Assembly (NCBI GenBank): GCA_032718475.1
Contig: JAUCBJ010004351.1
Location: 1-22,769, forward strand
Direction: 5' to 3'
DNA: 22,769 nt
Source of the DNA: Nemertoderma westbladi
Lineage: Eukaryota; Xenacoelomorpha; Nemertodermatida; Nemertodermatidae
The notes under the pieces are model-generated. The model did not search any database, had not been told where the DNA came from, and worked only from the letters and a program-made list of their open reading frames with translations. A program made the translations under genes and the position numbers. Shown piece by piece: positions 9,669 through 19,154 of this stretch (its first letter is position 1; each line of letters begins with the position of its first letter).

Positions 9669-9763
9669 GAGAAAGCTTTCAGGCTGTAATGGTTATTTTT
9701 TATTTATATCTGTGTATAAATTGTGGATTTTATATATGCTTAGCTTGCCCTGGCCCAAATCCC

Positions 9764-9797
9764 CACCCCTGATTTACAAATCCTGGTTTCGCCACTG
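9764..9797 (-). repeat. Putative 3' terminal inverted repeat of the hAT element
   Basis: Reading inward from 9797 on the minus strand, the sequence begins CAGTGGCGAAACCAGGATTT. CAGTGGCG-type termini are typical of hAT elements, and the position about 130 bp after the transposase end fits. The adjacent 8 bp (TATGTAAT, 9798-9805) would be the target duplication, but I found no matching 5' end or duplicate in the window. Confidence 0.5.
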
Positions 9798-9933
9798 TAT
9801 GTAATAGGGAATTGGAGAGGGGGTCCTCCCTTCCAATTGGGCTCCAGGCCACCCACTGGCTTAATGTGGCCCTGGTACTTTGTCGTGTTTTTTTTGTACC
9901 CTTTGGTAGACGTGGGTTTTGTACCCTTTCACA
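9798..9933. other. Short non-coding stretch between hAT end and LINE copy 2
   Basis: This contains GGAGAGGGGGTCCTCCC, a short palindrome-like GC block, and two GTACCCTTT words. It has no coding signal. It is probably the sequence into which LINE copy 2 inserted. Confidence 0.4.
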
Positions 9934-9946
9934 TGGCTTTTGTTCT
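9934..9946. repeat. Target-site duplication of LINE copy 2, 3' side
   Basis: TGGCTTTTGTTCT here, directly next to the (CTA)n tail, is repeated exactly at 11358-11370, where the LINE coding similarity appears to start. The last two bases may belong to the tail, so the true length is 11-13 bp. Confidence 0.6.
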
Positions 9947-10556
9947 ACTACTACTACTACTAGGATCGGCATGCTGCATTGCACCTGCATTTTTAAGAAT
10001 GCTGTGCCGGCTTGTCAACAAAATTACACCGCCACAACTCCCTATCACCCATGCCATTTGCTAGATCATCCGCATCTTCAAGGCCAGTGTCCTTTAAGAT
10101 GCGTCTCAAGAAAGTCATGGGCTGTCCACCATGCTTATTCACTCCATGAGGCTGCCAAAGTACAAGATTATGCGCTGGCTGGTCCTCATGGCGAAAGCAA
10201 TGTCCTGCAAAGCGGAGGCGATTTTGTTCTAGTGTCAACCTTGGGGGAACCAATGAGACACCTCCAATGTTATATAGTGTCTGGTTGGAGATGTGTGCAT
10301 TGTACTTGACACAATGAACCCGGCGTAGCATTCTTGTGAATGTGCCATCCAGAGATTTGGTGTCCTCAGCAGTTAGAGCCCAGCATGGACTCCCATAGAG
10401 GAGTACTGGAACTACTGCTGCTCTAAATAATCGGACCTTAAGTTTCCGATTAATTCTCGGTGACTTCCAAATCCTGGAAAGCCTATTCAAGGCTGCCCAT
10501 GCCTTTCCCTTACGTATTCGAAGGTCCTCACCTGACTTCCGGATCTATGATCCCAG

Positions 10557-10570
10557 GTAACAGAAGTCGT
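10557..10570. repeat. Target-site duplication of nested LINE fragment, left
   Basis: GTAACAGAAGTCGT here is repeated exactly at 10679-10692. The outer LINE reads continuously across the site if the insert and one copy of the duplication are removed. Confidence 0.85.
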
Positions 10571-10680
10571 TATGGGTGATAGGGAGTTGTGGCGGTGCAA
10601 TTTTGTCGATAAGCCGGCACAGCATTCTTAAAAATGCATCTGCAATGCAGCATGCCGATCCTAGTAGTAGTAGTAGTAGT
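10571..10680 (+). mobile_element. Nested ~110-bp LINE 3'-end insertion
   Basis: This plus-strand fragment carries the last ~110 bp of the copy-2 LINE family. It starts TGGGTGATAGGGAGTTGTGG and ends with CATGCCGATCC and (TAG)n. It is nearly identical to the reverse complement of 9945-10050. It is inserted in opposite orientation into an older member of its own family and is flanked by a 12-14 bp target duplication. The extreme 5' truncation is typical of aborted target-primed reverse transcription. Confidence 0.88.
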
Positions 10681-10692
10681 AACAGAAGTCGT
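10679..10692. repeat. Target-site duplication of nested LINE fragment, right
   Basis: This is an exact copy of 10557-10570 immediately after the (TAG)n tail. The first two bases may be shared with the tail. Confidence 0.85.
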
Positions 10693-11357
10693 CCACATGC
10701 TCAAGCATACCATCCTTTGAGCTTATGCTCATCCGATCAGAGACTTACTGAGGACTTTCAAAGTTAACAAAGTTAACTTAATAAAAAGACCAACACTAGA
10801 AGCAGCATGTTCTAACTTGTTCCAGCATGTTCTACTTCTATAAAGTTATCAGGCAATACCCTGTCATTATTGAGGAGCTTTTCAAAGTGGGCTTTCCAAC
10901 CATTGAGGCGATCGGCTGGAGATTCAGCCTTAACCTTGGTGGTTGGTTGGCTTTTCCGCCCAGTAAGCAAATTGATCGATTTCCATGCCTGGGATGATTG
11001 CCTGCTGTCGTCAGCATCATTGATGGCATCAACCTGTTGGTTTATGAGCTCCTGTAGATTAACAGAGTACTGCCTGTTCAGGGACCTAGATGCAGCCTTA
11101 ACTGCATTCTTGGCCGCTGTAGTCTGTTTGAGTCGGGACTCTTTCTGCGCCTTATGAAGGTCATTTCGGCACTTCTGAATTTTGTTGTCAATCCAGGGGG
11201 CCCTTTTCCTGTTTCGAGGGTATACAGGAACTGTTTCTGCAGCTGCGAACTTTACTGCTTCTGTAAAGGCAGTATAGCCCTCACAGTGATCTGCCGCCTC
11301 AGAGGCAAGAGCCTCATACCTGTTGCTCAGCTGTAGTGTGAAGCTGGATCTCACACT

Positions 11358-11370
11358 TGGCTTTTGTTCT
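11358..11370. repeat. Target-site duplication of LINE copy 2, 5' side
   Basis: This is the exact partner of 9934-9946. Sequence beyond it (GTACAAAA-rich on the minus strand) resembles the far flank of the other copy, which supports one original target rather than LINE sequence. Confidence 0.55.
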
Positions 11371-12850
11371 TTCGTTCCTTTTGTACACTTTTTCAATTTT
11401 TGTACTCTATGACCTGTTGTAGTCTTTGACTCGATGTACCCATTGACTCTACTCATTCATGGTTTGTATCTTCCAATCCCATCTGTTCCTTAGAGCATGT
11501 GTAAGATAGGTTCGTTTAAAACCATCTAGAAGGCGTTATAATACAGTACAGTAATAACAGTTTATTTTACCGAGTGGTGGAATATGTTATTTTACCCAAT
11601 AAAATATTTATTTTTACTGACCAAATATAGGTCAGACTTAATTCTTATTTCCAATTAATACAGACTACAATTCATTCGTTTAAATAAAGCATGTTTGATG
11701 CCAGTCATGGCATGTATTCATTGCATTGTATTATATACATAATTTGTCAACAAAATCTATGAGTATCTTGTTAAATAAAGCAAGTCAGCCAGCATTTACT
11801 GCGGTAATTAATCATAGCAATGTTATATTTTCATGACCTCAAGATATCAATTACATTTCCGTTTGTTATCATAATATTTAGTTTTTAGTAGACTCTAACA
11901 ATCAATAATTATGTAGAAATATCTGTGGAAAACAACAATAATTTCATGATCATACAAGGAAATACACAAGGTCAATACATCAGCTTAGATGTCAAGTTTG
12001 ACATGCGGATGTAAGTTGCGGAAGCATTTGTTAAATTAACGAACGTCATCAATGTAAATTCACATAGGTTATTATACAAAGCATTGTGGGATTAATAAAA
12101 TGCCAATTATGTATACTGTAACTTAATGTAACTTGTTGCTAAAAATATTCTAATCTTCTACTTTGGGATGGGATAGTACTTAAGTCATATCCGAACCTAT
12201 CGGAACCCAATCTCGAGAATTATACCAAATCTGAACCCAATCTGAATCGAAAATATAATGAGGGGTGAAAACTAGTGACGGCGTCAAGACGCCGTTAAGC
12301 AAGTCGGAAGTCGTCAATCAAAGGTAAGTTCCCTCAACAATGTTTACCTTTGTTCAGAAGGGAAGTGTTATTTATCTATGGTCAGAGAGAGATCCCACTC
12401 TGTAATTTGGCAATTGCTCAAATCCATTCAGCTGAATGACTCAGTAGAGTAAACTAAAGTAAATTCCCTCAGCCTCAACAATGTTTGCCTATGGTGTGAA
12501 GGGAATCTGACAGAGAATAATCTTAGCCACTAAATGTCATTCACCTAACAAAACATTTTGAATGCCACAATGATTAACCCAATACAGATAATAAGCAGTT
12601 ATTTTTATATTTCAAACTATAATGTTAGTGTAAGCCTTACAGAGTATCAGTATGAGGCTGAGTAAACATTCCGCCTTATAAGCATACAGCCTCCACAGTA
12701 TTAATGTTGGCCAAAAGATTTAAAAATAAAATACAGTGCAATAGTACTCTGTAACCTACAGTCATTCAGCTTGCACTAAATCAACCAGACAAACTAAATC
12801 AACCAGTTAATATTTGCTTTGACAGAGAGTGCAGGGCCTAAACAAACAGT
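11371..12850. other. Non-coding AT-rich stretch with minor repeats
   Basis: No gene family is recognised. Noted details are a perfect 8-bp-stem hairpin ACGGCGTCAAGACGCCGT near 12277-12294 and a degenerate direct repeat. In the repeat, CCCTCAACAATGTTTACCT...AGAAGGGAA (from about 12321) recurs as CCTCAACAATGTTTGCCT...GAAGGGAA (from about 12470). GAACCCAATCT also recurs twice near 12200-12235. Confidence 0.5.
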
Positions 12851-13123
12851 ATGGGTGTACTAAGTACAATAATCTTGGCAACCTCATCGATTTATACTAA
12901 GCTTTGTGTAGAAATGCATTACATAAGCCAGTTTTCATCAGGACACCAGCTGTCATGGGTGTTATTTTACCATTGCGCCAATGGCGTTTTTTTCGTTTAT
13001 CTCTATTTTTCGAGCCCAGAGGCTATGGACGGAGTAGCCGATCATGCCAGGGACCTTAGAATCGCGGTATCTAGATGCTGTGAAAATTTCATCAAAATCG
13101 TTAGAGTAGTTTTGGCTGTAGAT

Positions 13124-13171
13124 CAGCCAGCCAGTCAGTCAGCCAGCCAGTCAGTCAGCCAGCCAGTCAGT
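13124..13171 (+). repeat. CAGCCAGCCAGTCAGT microsatellite
   Basis: Three exact 16-bp units lie in tandem, built of CAGC/CAGT tetramers. The sequence just before it (AATTTCATCAAAATCGTTAGAGTAGTTTT) resembles the tail wording often seen before tetranucleotide runs in invertebrate dispersed repeats. That wording is a general impression, not a family assignment. Confidence 0.9.
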
Positions 13172-13246
13172 CAACAATTCTTACAGTAATCAAGTCTAAC
13201 GACTTGCTAATTATTAATTTTTGCATTTACAATTGTGAAATTTGAA

Positions 13247-13837
13247 GAAATTTTACATATGTTTTTTCATATTTAAATTTGCAGTAGGCCCAGTAACTGC
13301 AGTCCCCAATACAGCAGGGACTGCAGTTACTAGGCCTACTGTATTGTACTGCTGTGCAGTCGTTAAACGTTATAGGAGTTAACCTCTACTGGTAGGCGGT
13401 ATCCCAACTGACAACTACAGAATGTAGTTCTGTAGTTGTCAGTTGGGATACCACCTACCGTACGGTTCTCGTAGCAGTTTGGTTTCGGTCTAACGTTGGG
13501 TAGGCCTATGGTAGGTTACTACAGTAGTGCCTGGTACCGTATGTATGTATGTAGAAACAGCTGGACAGATGTAGCGTAGGGACCGTTACCAGGCACTAGT
13601 AACCTACCGTAGGCCTACCCAACGTTAGACCAAAACCAAACTGCTATGAGAACCGCACAGCTGTAGTTCTGTAGTTGTCAGTTGGGATACCGCCTACCGG
13701 TAGAGGTTAGCTCCTATAACGTTAACGACTGCACAGCAGTACAATACAGTATGCCTAGTAACTGCAGTCCCCAATAAAGCAGTAGTAGTGCTGCGGCTTC
13801 CTGCAAATTTAAATATGAAAAAGATATGTAAAATTCC
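13247..13837. repeat. ~590-bp compound palindrome (nested inverted repeats)
   Basis: Outer arms (GAAATTTTACATAT...AAATTTGCAG, 13247-13283) match the reverse complement of 13800-13837. Inside, about 230 bp of the left arm (from about 13315 to 13541) pairs with the right arm (13582 to about 13790) at roughly 90% identity around a ~40-bp spacer with GTAT repeats. The left arm also contains two self-contained hairpins missing from the right. One is at 13283-13342 (CAGTAGGCC..., loop AATACAGCA). The other is at 13391-13460, whose stem of about 30 bp includes GGTATCCCAACTGACAACTA. No coding capacity, transposase or clear target duplication is seen. It may be a foldback transposon or a palindromic rearrangement. 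Confidence 0.85.
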
Positions 13838-13847
13838 ATAGGGTGGG

Positions 13848-14150
13848 GCGGATGCAGTGGGGGTTCTGCTTCACACTTGGGGCGGATGCCGTGGGGGTTC
13901 TTCTTCACATTTGGGGCGGATGCCATGGGGGTTCTGCTTCACACTTGGTGCGGATGCCGTGGGGGGTTCTGATTCACACTTGAGGCGGATGCCGTGGGGG
14001 TTCTGCTTCACACTTGGGGCGGATGCCGTGGGCGGTTCTGCTTCACACTTGGTGCGGATGCCGTGGGGGTTCTGTCTCACACTTGGGGCGGATGCCGTGG
14101 GGGGTTCCGATTCACAATTGTGGCAGATGCCGTGGGGGGTACTGCTTTGA
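13848..14150 (+). repeat. 34/35-bp minisatellite, ~8.8 copies
   Basis: The unit is GCGGATGCCGTGGGGGTTCT followed by GCTTCACACTTGGG. Copy lengths from the start are 34, 34, 34, 35, 34, 35, 34 and 35, with a partial ninth copy. The later copies form 69-bp dimers. Because 69 is divisible by three, frames on both strands stay open (repeating peptides such as SEPPTASAPSVKQNPHGIR). I interpret these as a by-product of the period. Confidence 0.92.
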
Positions 14151-15036
14151 CAGGCTGGAAACACCTTTCGTATTTTCAGTCTAAATCCAATTTTTATAAA
14201 TCCAATTTAGATAACCAACTTAGAAAGTTAACCAATTTAGACAACTAAGACAATTTAGCCAAATTTAGTATAAAAGAGGTTGCGATATTAGGCGTAATTA
14301 TTCAAATTAGAACGCAATGAAGCGCGCGTTTAATATTATTTAAATTTGGACTGGAATGCTTAGGTATTTGCGGACCATTAGCACAGTATCTAGGTAAGGT
14401 TGGGTTTAATAAACGCTTCGTGTGCACCAGCTTAGCCGACGCAAAATAAATGAGTAGTACTCATTGCATTAGTTTTACCAGATTAGGTTTCATTGGGGTT
14501 TATCTTCTCTCGTTTATTTTATAAGTTTTTATAGGTTTTATAGGTTTTATAAGTTAAGTGATTGAAAGGAAACCTGTCAGTACTATTTTTTACGGATTCT
14601 TTTATTTTTGATTAGTTGATTGCAGGGAGGTCAGATAACATATGAAACTGAAAACCTAGGTATTCCTTTACTATCAACAGCTGTTTGACACATGATTTGC
14701 ACATTCGGTATTCAAACTTAATTTAGACATTTCGGATAAATTATTATAAAATAAAATGAACCCGCGCACACACTCTGAACTACAGATTTTCTGTCGGTTA
14801 GTAAGGCTTCATTTATTGAGTAACAAAATTGATTCCATCCCAAGTGGAGACCGTAGCCCTGGTGAGGTTACATATTTGCTGTGGTTAGCACCAGCTGTCC
14901 TGTACACCCGAGAATAGGAAGTTTATTGATTCTTCCGCTGTTCGTGGGGGTTTAGCAGTGGTTGGCGGATCTTAGTGGGAAGACTACTGTTTGACCGGTA
15001 GTTGAGACCGCATTTAGAACGGCTTGACTTATTATT
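14151..15036. other. Non-coding AT-rich stretch
   Basis: No gene is seen. Around 14180-14260 CCAATTTAGA-like words recur loosely. At 14516-14555 there is a short degenerate array of TTTTATAGG/TTTTATAAG. The sequence is otherwise featureless. Confidence 0.5.
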
Positions 15037-15236
15037 AGACCTTCGAAGCCCTGGATAGACCTTCGAAGCCCTGGATAGACCTTCGAAGCCCTGGATAGAC
15101 CTTCGAAGCCCTGGATAGACCTTCGAAGCCCTGGATAGACCTTCGAAGCCCTGGATAGACCTTTGAAGCCCTGGATAGACCTTCGGAGCCCTGGATAGAC
15201 CTTCGGAGCCCTGGATAGACCTTCGAAGCCCCGGAT
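15037..15236 (+). repeat. 20-bp minisatellite, exactly 10 copies
   Basis: The unit AGACCTTCGAAGCCCTGGAT is repeated ten times without length change. Substitutions are few: TTTGAAG in copy 7, TTCGGAG in copies 8 and 9, and CCCCGGAT in copy 10. Each unit has the palindrome TTCGAA. The minus-strand frame across it (SIQGFEGLSRASKVYPGLRR, 20 residues per 60 bp) is open because three units restore the frame. The flanks do not support a gene. Confidence 0.95.
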
Positions 15237-15826
15237 AGGATATCAGTGCACCCAGCGAAGAATTTCTAGACTCTCGAGATCCGAAGTGAGAACATTTGTG
15301 GATTCGGTTCTTATCTTTACACTGCAGAATTCGGAAATATGCGAGACCGCTAATATACAAGTCGTTTTAGCAGTGATTAACTGCAATCAAAAGGTAACAC
15401 ATTTGTGCCCAAAGCATTGTTGCCAGCGAAAAGATCGTATAATATGCATAATTTTGCATAATTTACCATATATTAAATTTTGTCGAATGTGTGGTTAATA
15501 TATATATATACTGTATATATATATGAAAATCAGGTTAAAGCCAGAAAAAAAAACTAATTATATTTTCGAATGTAATTCAAAGATCGCTAGGCATTCAAAC
15601 ACATATAAATTATAAAAGTGTCACATACATTTAATATACTGTGAATTTCTAAACACTTAATAGATGTATAATGTGTACTAAATTTGGTTGAATTTCATCA
15701 AGGATTGGTTGACTTTATTAGGATTCTAACATTCCCAAGAACTCTGACAATGCAGACGACAGACGGTCCATAATTCTACCGCTACGCAAAGGTTTACAGA
15801 CATCGTGGCCTTTCACAGACAGCCGA
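15237..15826. other. Non-coding stretch with a TA-rich palindrome
   Basis: (TA)n CTG (TA)n at 15499-15523 is self-complementary. Otherwise this is AT-rich sequence with no recognised gene or repeat. Confidence 0.5.
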
Positions 15827-15930
15827 GGGGGGGGGGGGGGGGGGGGGGGACTTTCGATACAATCAAAATTAATTCCTCTCCAGGGGAAAATCGACGGAAA
15901 CAACAACTGTTAGCTCTAAAAAATGAAACT
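15827..15930 (+). repeat. G-run-headed dispersed repeat R2, copy A
   Basis: A 23-G run is followed by sequence collinear with 21876-21961. Shared words include CCTCTCCAGGGGAAA, TCGACG, CTCTAAAAAATGAAACT/CTCAAAAATTAAACT. The similarity covers about 75-80 bp after the G run. Confidence 0.7.
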
Positions 15931-17400
15931 ATCAATTAATGCGATCAATTATCAATTTCACAAGGGATCATTTTGTCACTTGCAAATTCGCCATTATGTG
16001 CATTAGAAAGTTTTAGTTGTTAGAATTCCAAATATTTAAGTAAAAAAAAAGAAAAAAGGTCTGAGTTTCGTTGAGAAAAGTATTATTGTTAGGGGCCTAT
16101 ACCTAATAGGAGGTATTTCATATGTATATTCAAGGAAAATATTATTATTATTATATTTAATAAATTAACAACATTCTCGAATTATTTATCTCATAAACAT
16201 TTAGGACACCATTTTTATAGATTATCATAGGACTTATTTATTATTTTTAATAGGTTAGTCAATTTCTTCTTTTATTGTCAGAAGGTTAAACTAAATTAGC
16301 TTCAATCCATGAATCACAGCATTACAACCAAGGTAAGGTGGAAGTTCATTAAGGTTATATGATGACTTTCTTGGAATAAGTGTTTGTCTGATGGGGGAAA
16401 GCGATCGTTCTGCTAAGTTATATTACTTTAACTTCGGAACAAACAGAAACCACTCAGTTCTCAGCAGGGCACCCCCAGTCCATCAAGAGTGCACCCTGTG
16501 TGAGGGAGGGGCTTGTGGGGCGAGGCGAGTCATAACTGTGATCTATCAGAGGACGATAAATATTATACTAGGGCCGTTTCAACTTGTTTCTCTGTTTATG
16601 TTTGTGGTTGAGAAGCACGGCCTTCGTCAGAATCCATGATATGTGTCGGATGTGAATAATTATGGCTTCTGACTTAGGGATCCACATACGGCTTTTTAGA
16701 GGGGTTCCTGGTATGATTGTACCTATTCTGGTTTCAGTTCTAATGCATGGATACCCCGGATATGTCTGTAGTGTATCACATTGGTTAGCACGGGATAAGG
16801 TCATTAATGAATTCAATGAGGGCAAATTCCACTTCACAAGTTCAACTTTTCAATAAAATATTTAATTAATTCAGACGCCTTCGGGCCAAATTAGGAGTCA
16901 ATGGCGCAAAATGACATCAAACACCAATTATGTGTTTAGTGGATTGGAAAAGTTAATTTATTTTAATGTAAAACATTAAGGAAAAGGAGCAGCTGCAGGT
17001 AGTGACGGTGTTTTCTGACCAAAATAATAGATTATTTCATTTGCGGTCAATTTTCGCCACTATCTGCAAATTAGAGGTCTTTTCCACAATTCAAAATAAT
17101 AGTAATTAAAGCTATCATTACCAAAAAACAGCACTGTTTTCATACTGTTTTTCTATTGATTCCATAGTTACTAATTAACGATTACTTTATAACATTACAC
17201 TACCATAACAACTGTTTCCTGAGTATTCATCACCTACTTTGTACTTCATCGTATATAAAATGTAACATTCACTGGCAGTGGAGGTGGCTGTGCTGCAAGT
17301 GAGACAGGCAGGCCTCATTGTATAGAACAAAATGTATAGAACAAATACGACGGATTAGTACGACAGTTGAATCGAAAATTTAACTATTTCTGAGGACGAG
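15931..17400. other. Non-coding stretch, no gene recognised
   Basis: This contains a poly-A patch near 16043-16057 and a short ATTATT run near 16141. Moderately GC-richer sequence at 16400-16850 has open frames on both strands (82 and 89 codons) without motifs. At 16571-16624 a GGGCCGTTT...CACGGCC inverted repeat is present. On the minus strand it reads like the TCTGACGAAGGCC...GAAACGGCC wording seen at the ends of some invertebrate retroelements. I cannot assign a family. Confidence 0.4.
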
Positions 17401-17557
17401 GTCAAAAACGGAATATCATCGCATCCCTCGTCAATATAACGCCCCCCCGCGGTTTTTTTTTGTTATAACTCTGAAACAAAAGCAGTTAGGAATCTGAAAT
17501 TTTATGACTTTTTCTAAAAATCTATTGCCTTCCTAATAGTGAAAACGCACAAAAAAT

Positions 17558-18098
17558 ATTACGCCGAAAAATACGAGTAGCAATGATCTGGCAAATTAGA
17601 AATGTATTCAATTAGAATCAGCGCCCCAGAAAACCTGAAAATGTGAATTTATCGCATTGTATAAGTGAATTAAAAATTTTCTGTTCAAACTGAAATGTGC
17701 TGGTTACTTTTTTTTTCATTTTTTACCTACGTAGAAGAGTAAAACAGCATTTATAAAAATCAGATCATTTTTAAATATTTTCCAATGGAATTTGCGCCCC
17801 AGAAAACCTGTATTGAAAAACAATTATCCTAAAATTGTAACTTTCAAATTTTATGATAATTGTTCACTATCTTAATTAATCGTTAATTTTGGTGCTGAAA
17901 TATAACCACCCCAGTACATTTTTTCGTCGAAATTTTTTTCGGTCCGCTTCGGACTAGTAAAATCTAAAATCTCCTTACAAACAAAAATCAGAAGTTTTTA
18001 TTTAAAATTTGTAGATTTTAGAGCGGGGGGGGGGGGGGGGGGGGGGTTCCATATGACCCCCCCCCCCCGGACTTTGTACAACCTTTTATAGGGTTAAT
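17558..18098 (+). repeat. Dispersed repeat family R1, copy B
   Basis: This is the direct-orientation relative of 7611-8158 and carries the same landmarks in the same order. It ends with a 22-G run (18025-18046), TTCCATATGA and a 12-C run (18057-18068). A related word, CAATATAACGCCCCCCC, occurs upstream at about 17434, so the true unit could begin there. Confidence 0.8.
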
Positions 18099-18430
18099 GT
18101 TAAAGTAAATAAATATCGTCCTTTACAATTCGGTTCTCGTAATATTTTGAACTTGGAACCGATCTAATAGCCGTTATACCAGCAACCGTTGAATTACAAC
18201 TATCTCGACTAGGGATTGGGACAAAAAACGGTACGCAATTTCTATATCATTAAATAACTAAATAACACTGCATCTGACACACAGTGACACTGGATTTGAC
18301 AGATATTGAACCCGGGGAGTATATTCCCCCCGTAACTATACTCGACTGTGTCAAATGATAATAATTTACCAACCTTATAAGAATGCAAGACTGTGATAAG
18401 CCATGACTTCGCTTGTATATTTAAGTTCAA
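18099..18430. other. Non-coding stretch next to candidate exon
   Basis: No repeat or gene is recognised. On the minus strand this would be the 5' part of an intron if the exon at 18444-18513 is real. GGGGAGTATATTCCCC near 18316 is a small palindrome. Confidence 0.35.
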
Positions 18431-18443
18431 TATTAAAACTTAC

Positions 18444-18513
18444 CTGTTCCCGTTAAGAGGCACAGCCAGCTCACGCGCACGCCAAGAAGGTGGCGATCCA
18501 ACCATCGTATCAT
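18444..18513 (-). other. Candidate host-gene first coding exon (speculative)
   Basis: Reading minus, CAG|GTAAGT at 18446-18438 is a perfect consensus 5' splice site. Upstream, two overlapping ATGs stay open up to it. One at 18513 encodes a hydrophobic 23-residue peptide (MIRWLDRHLLGVRVSWLCLL...). The other, at 18505, has a strong start context (ACGATGG) and encodes MVGSPPSWRARELAVPLNGN. The local sequence is GC- and CpG-richer than its surroundings, and an AATAAAAAG box lies near 18565, a plausible distance upstream. No downstream exon is identifiable in the window. It could equally be a chance splice motif in a repeat. Confidence 0.25.
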
Positions 18514-18559
18514 TTAATTTCACACAGATTTTAAGCCTATAAAAATTGGACTACATTGT

Positions 18560-19150
18560 CACTTTTTATTTTGACCTACTACGAATCACTGACAATGGGG
18601 TTCACGACTCAAATTCAAAACCAGACTAATTAGATGCAATAATCGCAGTAATAATAAGATGCAATGATAAGGAGCGTCCGATCGTCAAAGCGTCACTAAA
18701 TACTAATTAAATTAAAACGATATATAATGATACTGCATATTAAAATTATGTCTACATTCTATACAAGCCTCGTTCCACAGTCACATGTAGCGAGTGACCC
18801 ATAATGATTCCGACTCTAATAATTAATAATATTAATAATTACTAATAATTCCGAATACTATACTAATTGCAATTTACTGCTAATCAAAAGAAGAGCAAAT
18901 GACAATTGTGCTGCCTTGCTAACTAATTAATATTCTGCAAATGTTGGTGACACATGATTGATTAAATTGAAGACAAGATCGTGAAACTATCATATCTACA
19001 TCAGATGTAAACCTCGTTGTACAGAAGGAAAGTGGCATCTGCCAAAGTTAAATAATTCTAAATTTTATTTTCATAATAGTAACAAGTTATAATGTTTTAG
19101 TGAGAGTGTTTCTAACCACAACAATAAAATGTTTTCTCTTTGTGTCCACT
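18560..19150. other. Non-coding AT-rich stretch
   Basis: TAATAATTAATAATATTAATAATT low-complexity sequence lies at about 18817-18850. No gene or clear repeat is seen. Confidence 0.5.
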
Positions 19151-19154
19151 TTCC

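Larger units (their letters stand above)
9945..11357 (-). pseudogene. LINE copy 2 (family L2x), 5'-truncated and internally deleted
   Basis: Minus-strand coding remnants run from SVRSSFTLQLSNRYEALA at about 11357, through RKRAPWIDNKIQKCRNDLHK and NRQYSVNLQELINQQ (the linker between endonuclease and RT), to LPDNFIEVEHAGTS near 10815. The RT catalytic core (motifs A, B and FADD) is absent. The sequence resumes with AASSVGLFIK, DDFCYLGS, RIWKSPRINRKLKVRLF, VLLYGSPCWAL, LRFAGHCFRHEDQ and LVLWQPHG, and ends at a TAA at 9995-9993. A short 3' UTR and a (TAG)6 tail (9945-9962) follow. It belongs to the same RTE-like superfamily as copy 1 but a different family, and matches the pieces at 19.2 kb and 22.3 kb. 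A 13-bp exact duplication flanks it. A second, tiny insertion splits it at 10571-10680. Confidence 0.8.

Noticed and set aside
9812-10309. 165-codon plus-strand ORF
   Set aside because: It overlaps the minus-strand LINE copy 2, which has clear RT C-terminal motifs. The plus frame has none.
13247-13837. Viral terminal repeat (T-shaped, parvovirus-like) origin for the palindrome
   Set aside because: Branched folding is superficially similar, but no viral coding sequence lies near it and the arms are longer and differently organised.
13857-14164. Repeat-peptide ORFs on both strands (97 codons each)
   Set aside because: Openness on both strands follows from the 69-bp dimer period. No start context, flanking coding signal or signal peptide is seen.
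14923-15360. 145-codon minus-strand ORF with SIQGFEGLSRASKVYPGLRR repeats
   Set aside because: It is generated by the 20-bp minisatellite (three units restore the frame) and the flanking residues show no family.
16568-16640. Hammerhead ribozyme-like core (minus strand CTGACGA ... GAAAC)
   Set aside because: The two conserved boxes are present, but the sequence between them cannot form a stem II adjacent to both boxes, and no stem III or cleavage triplet fits.
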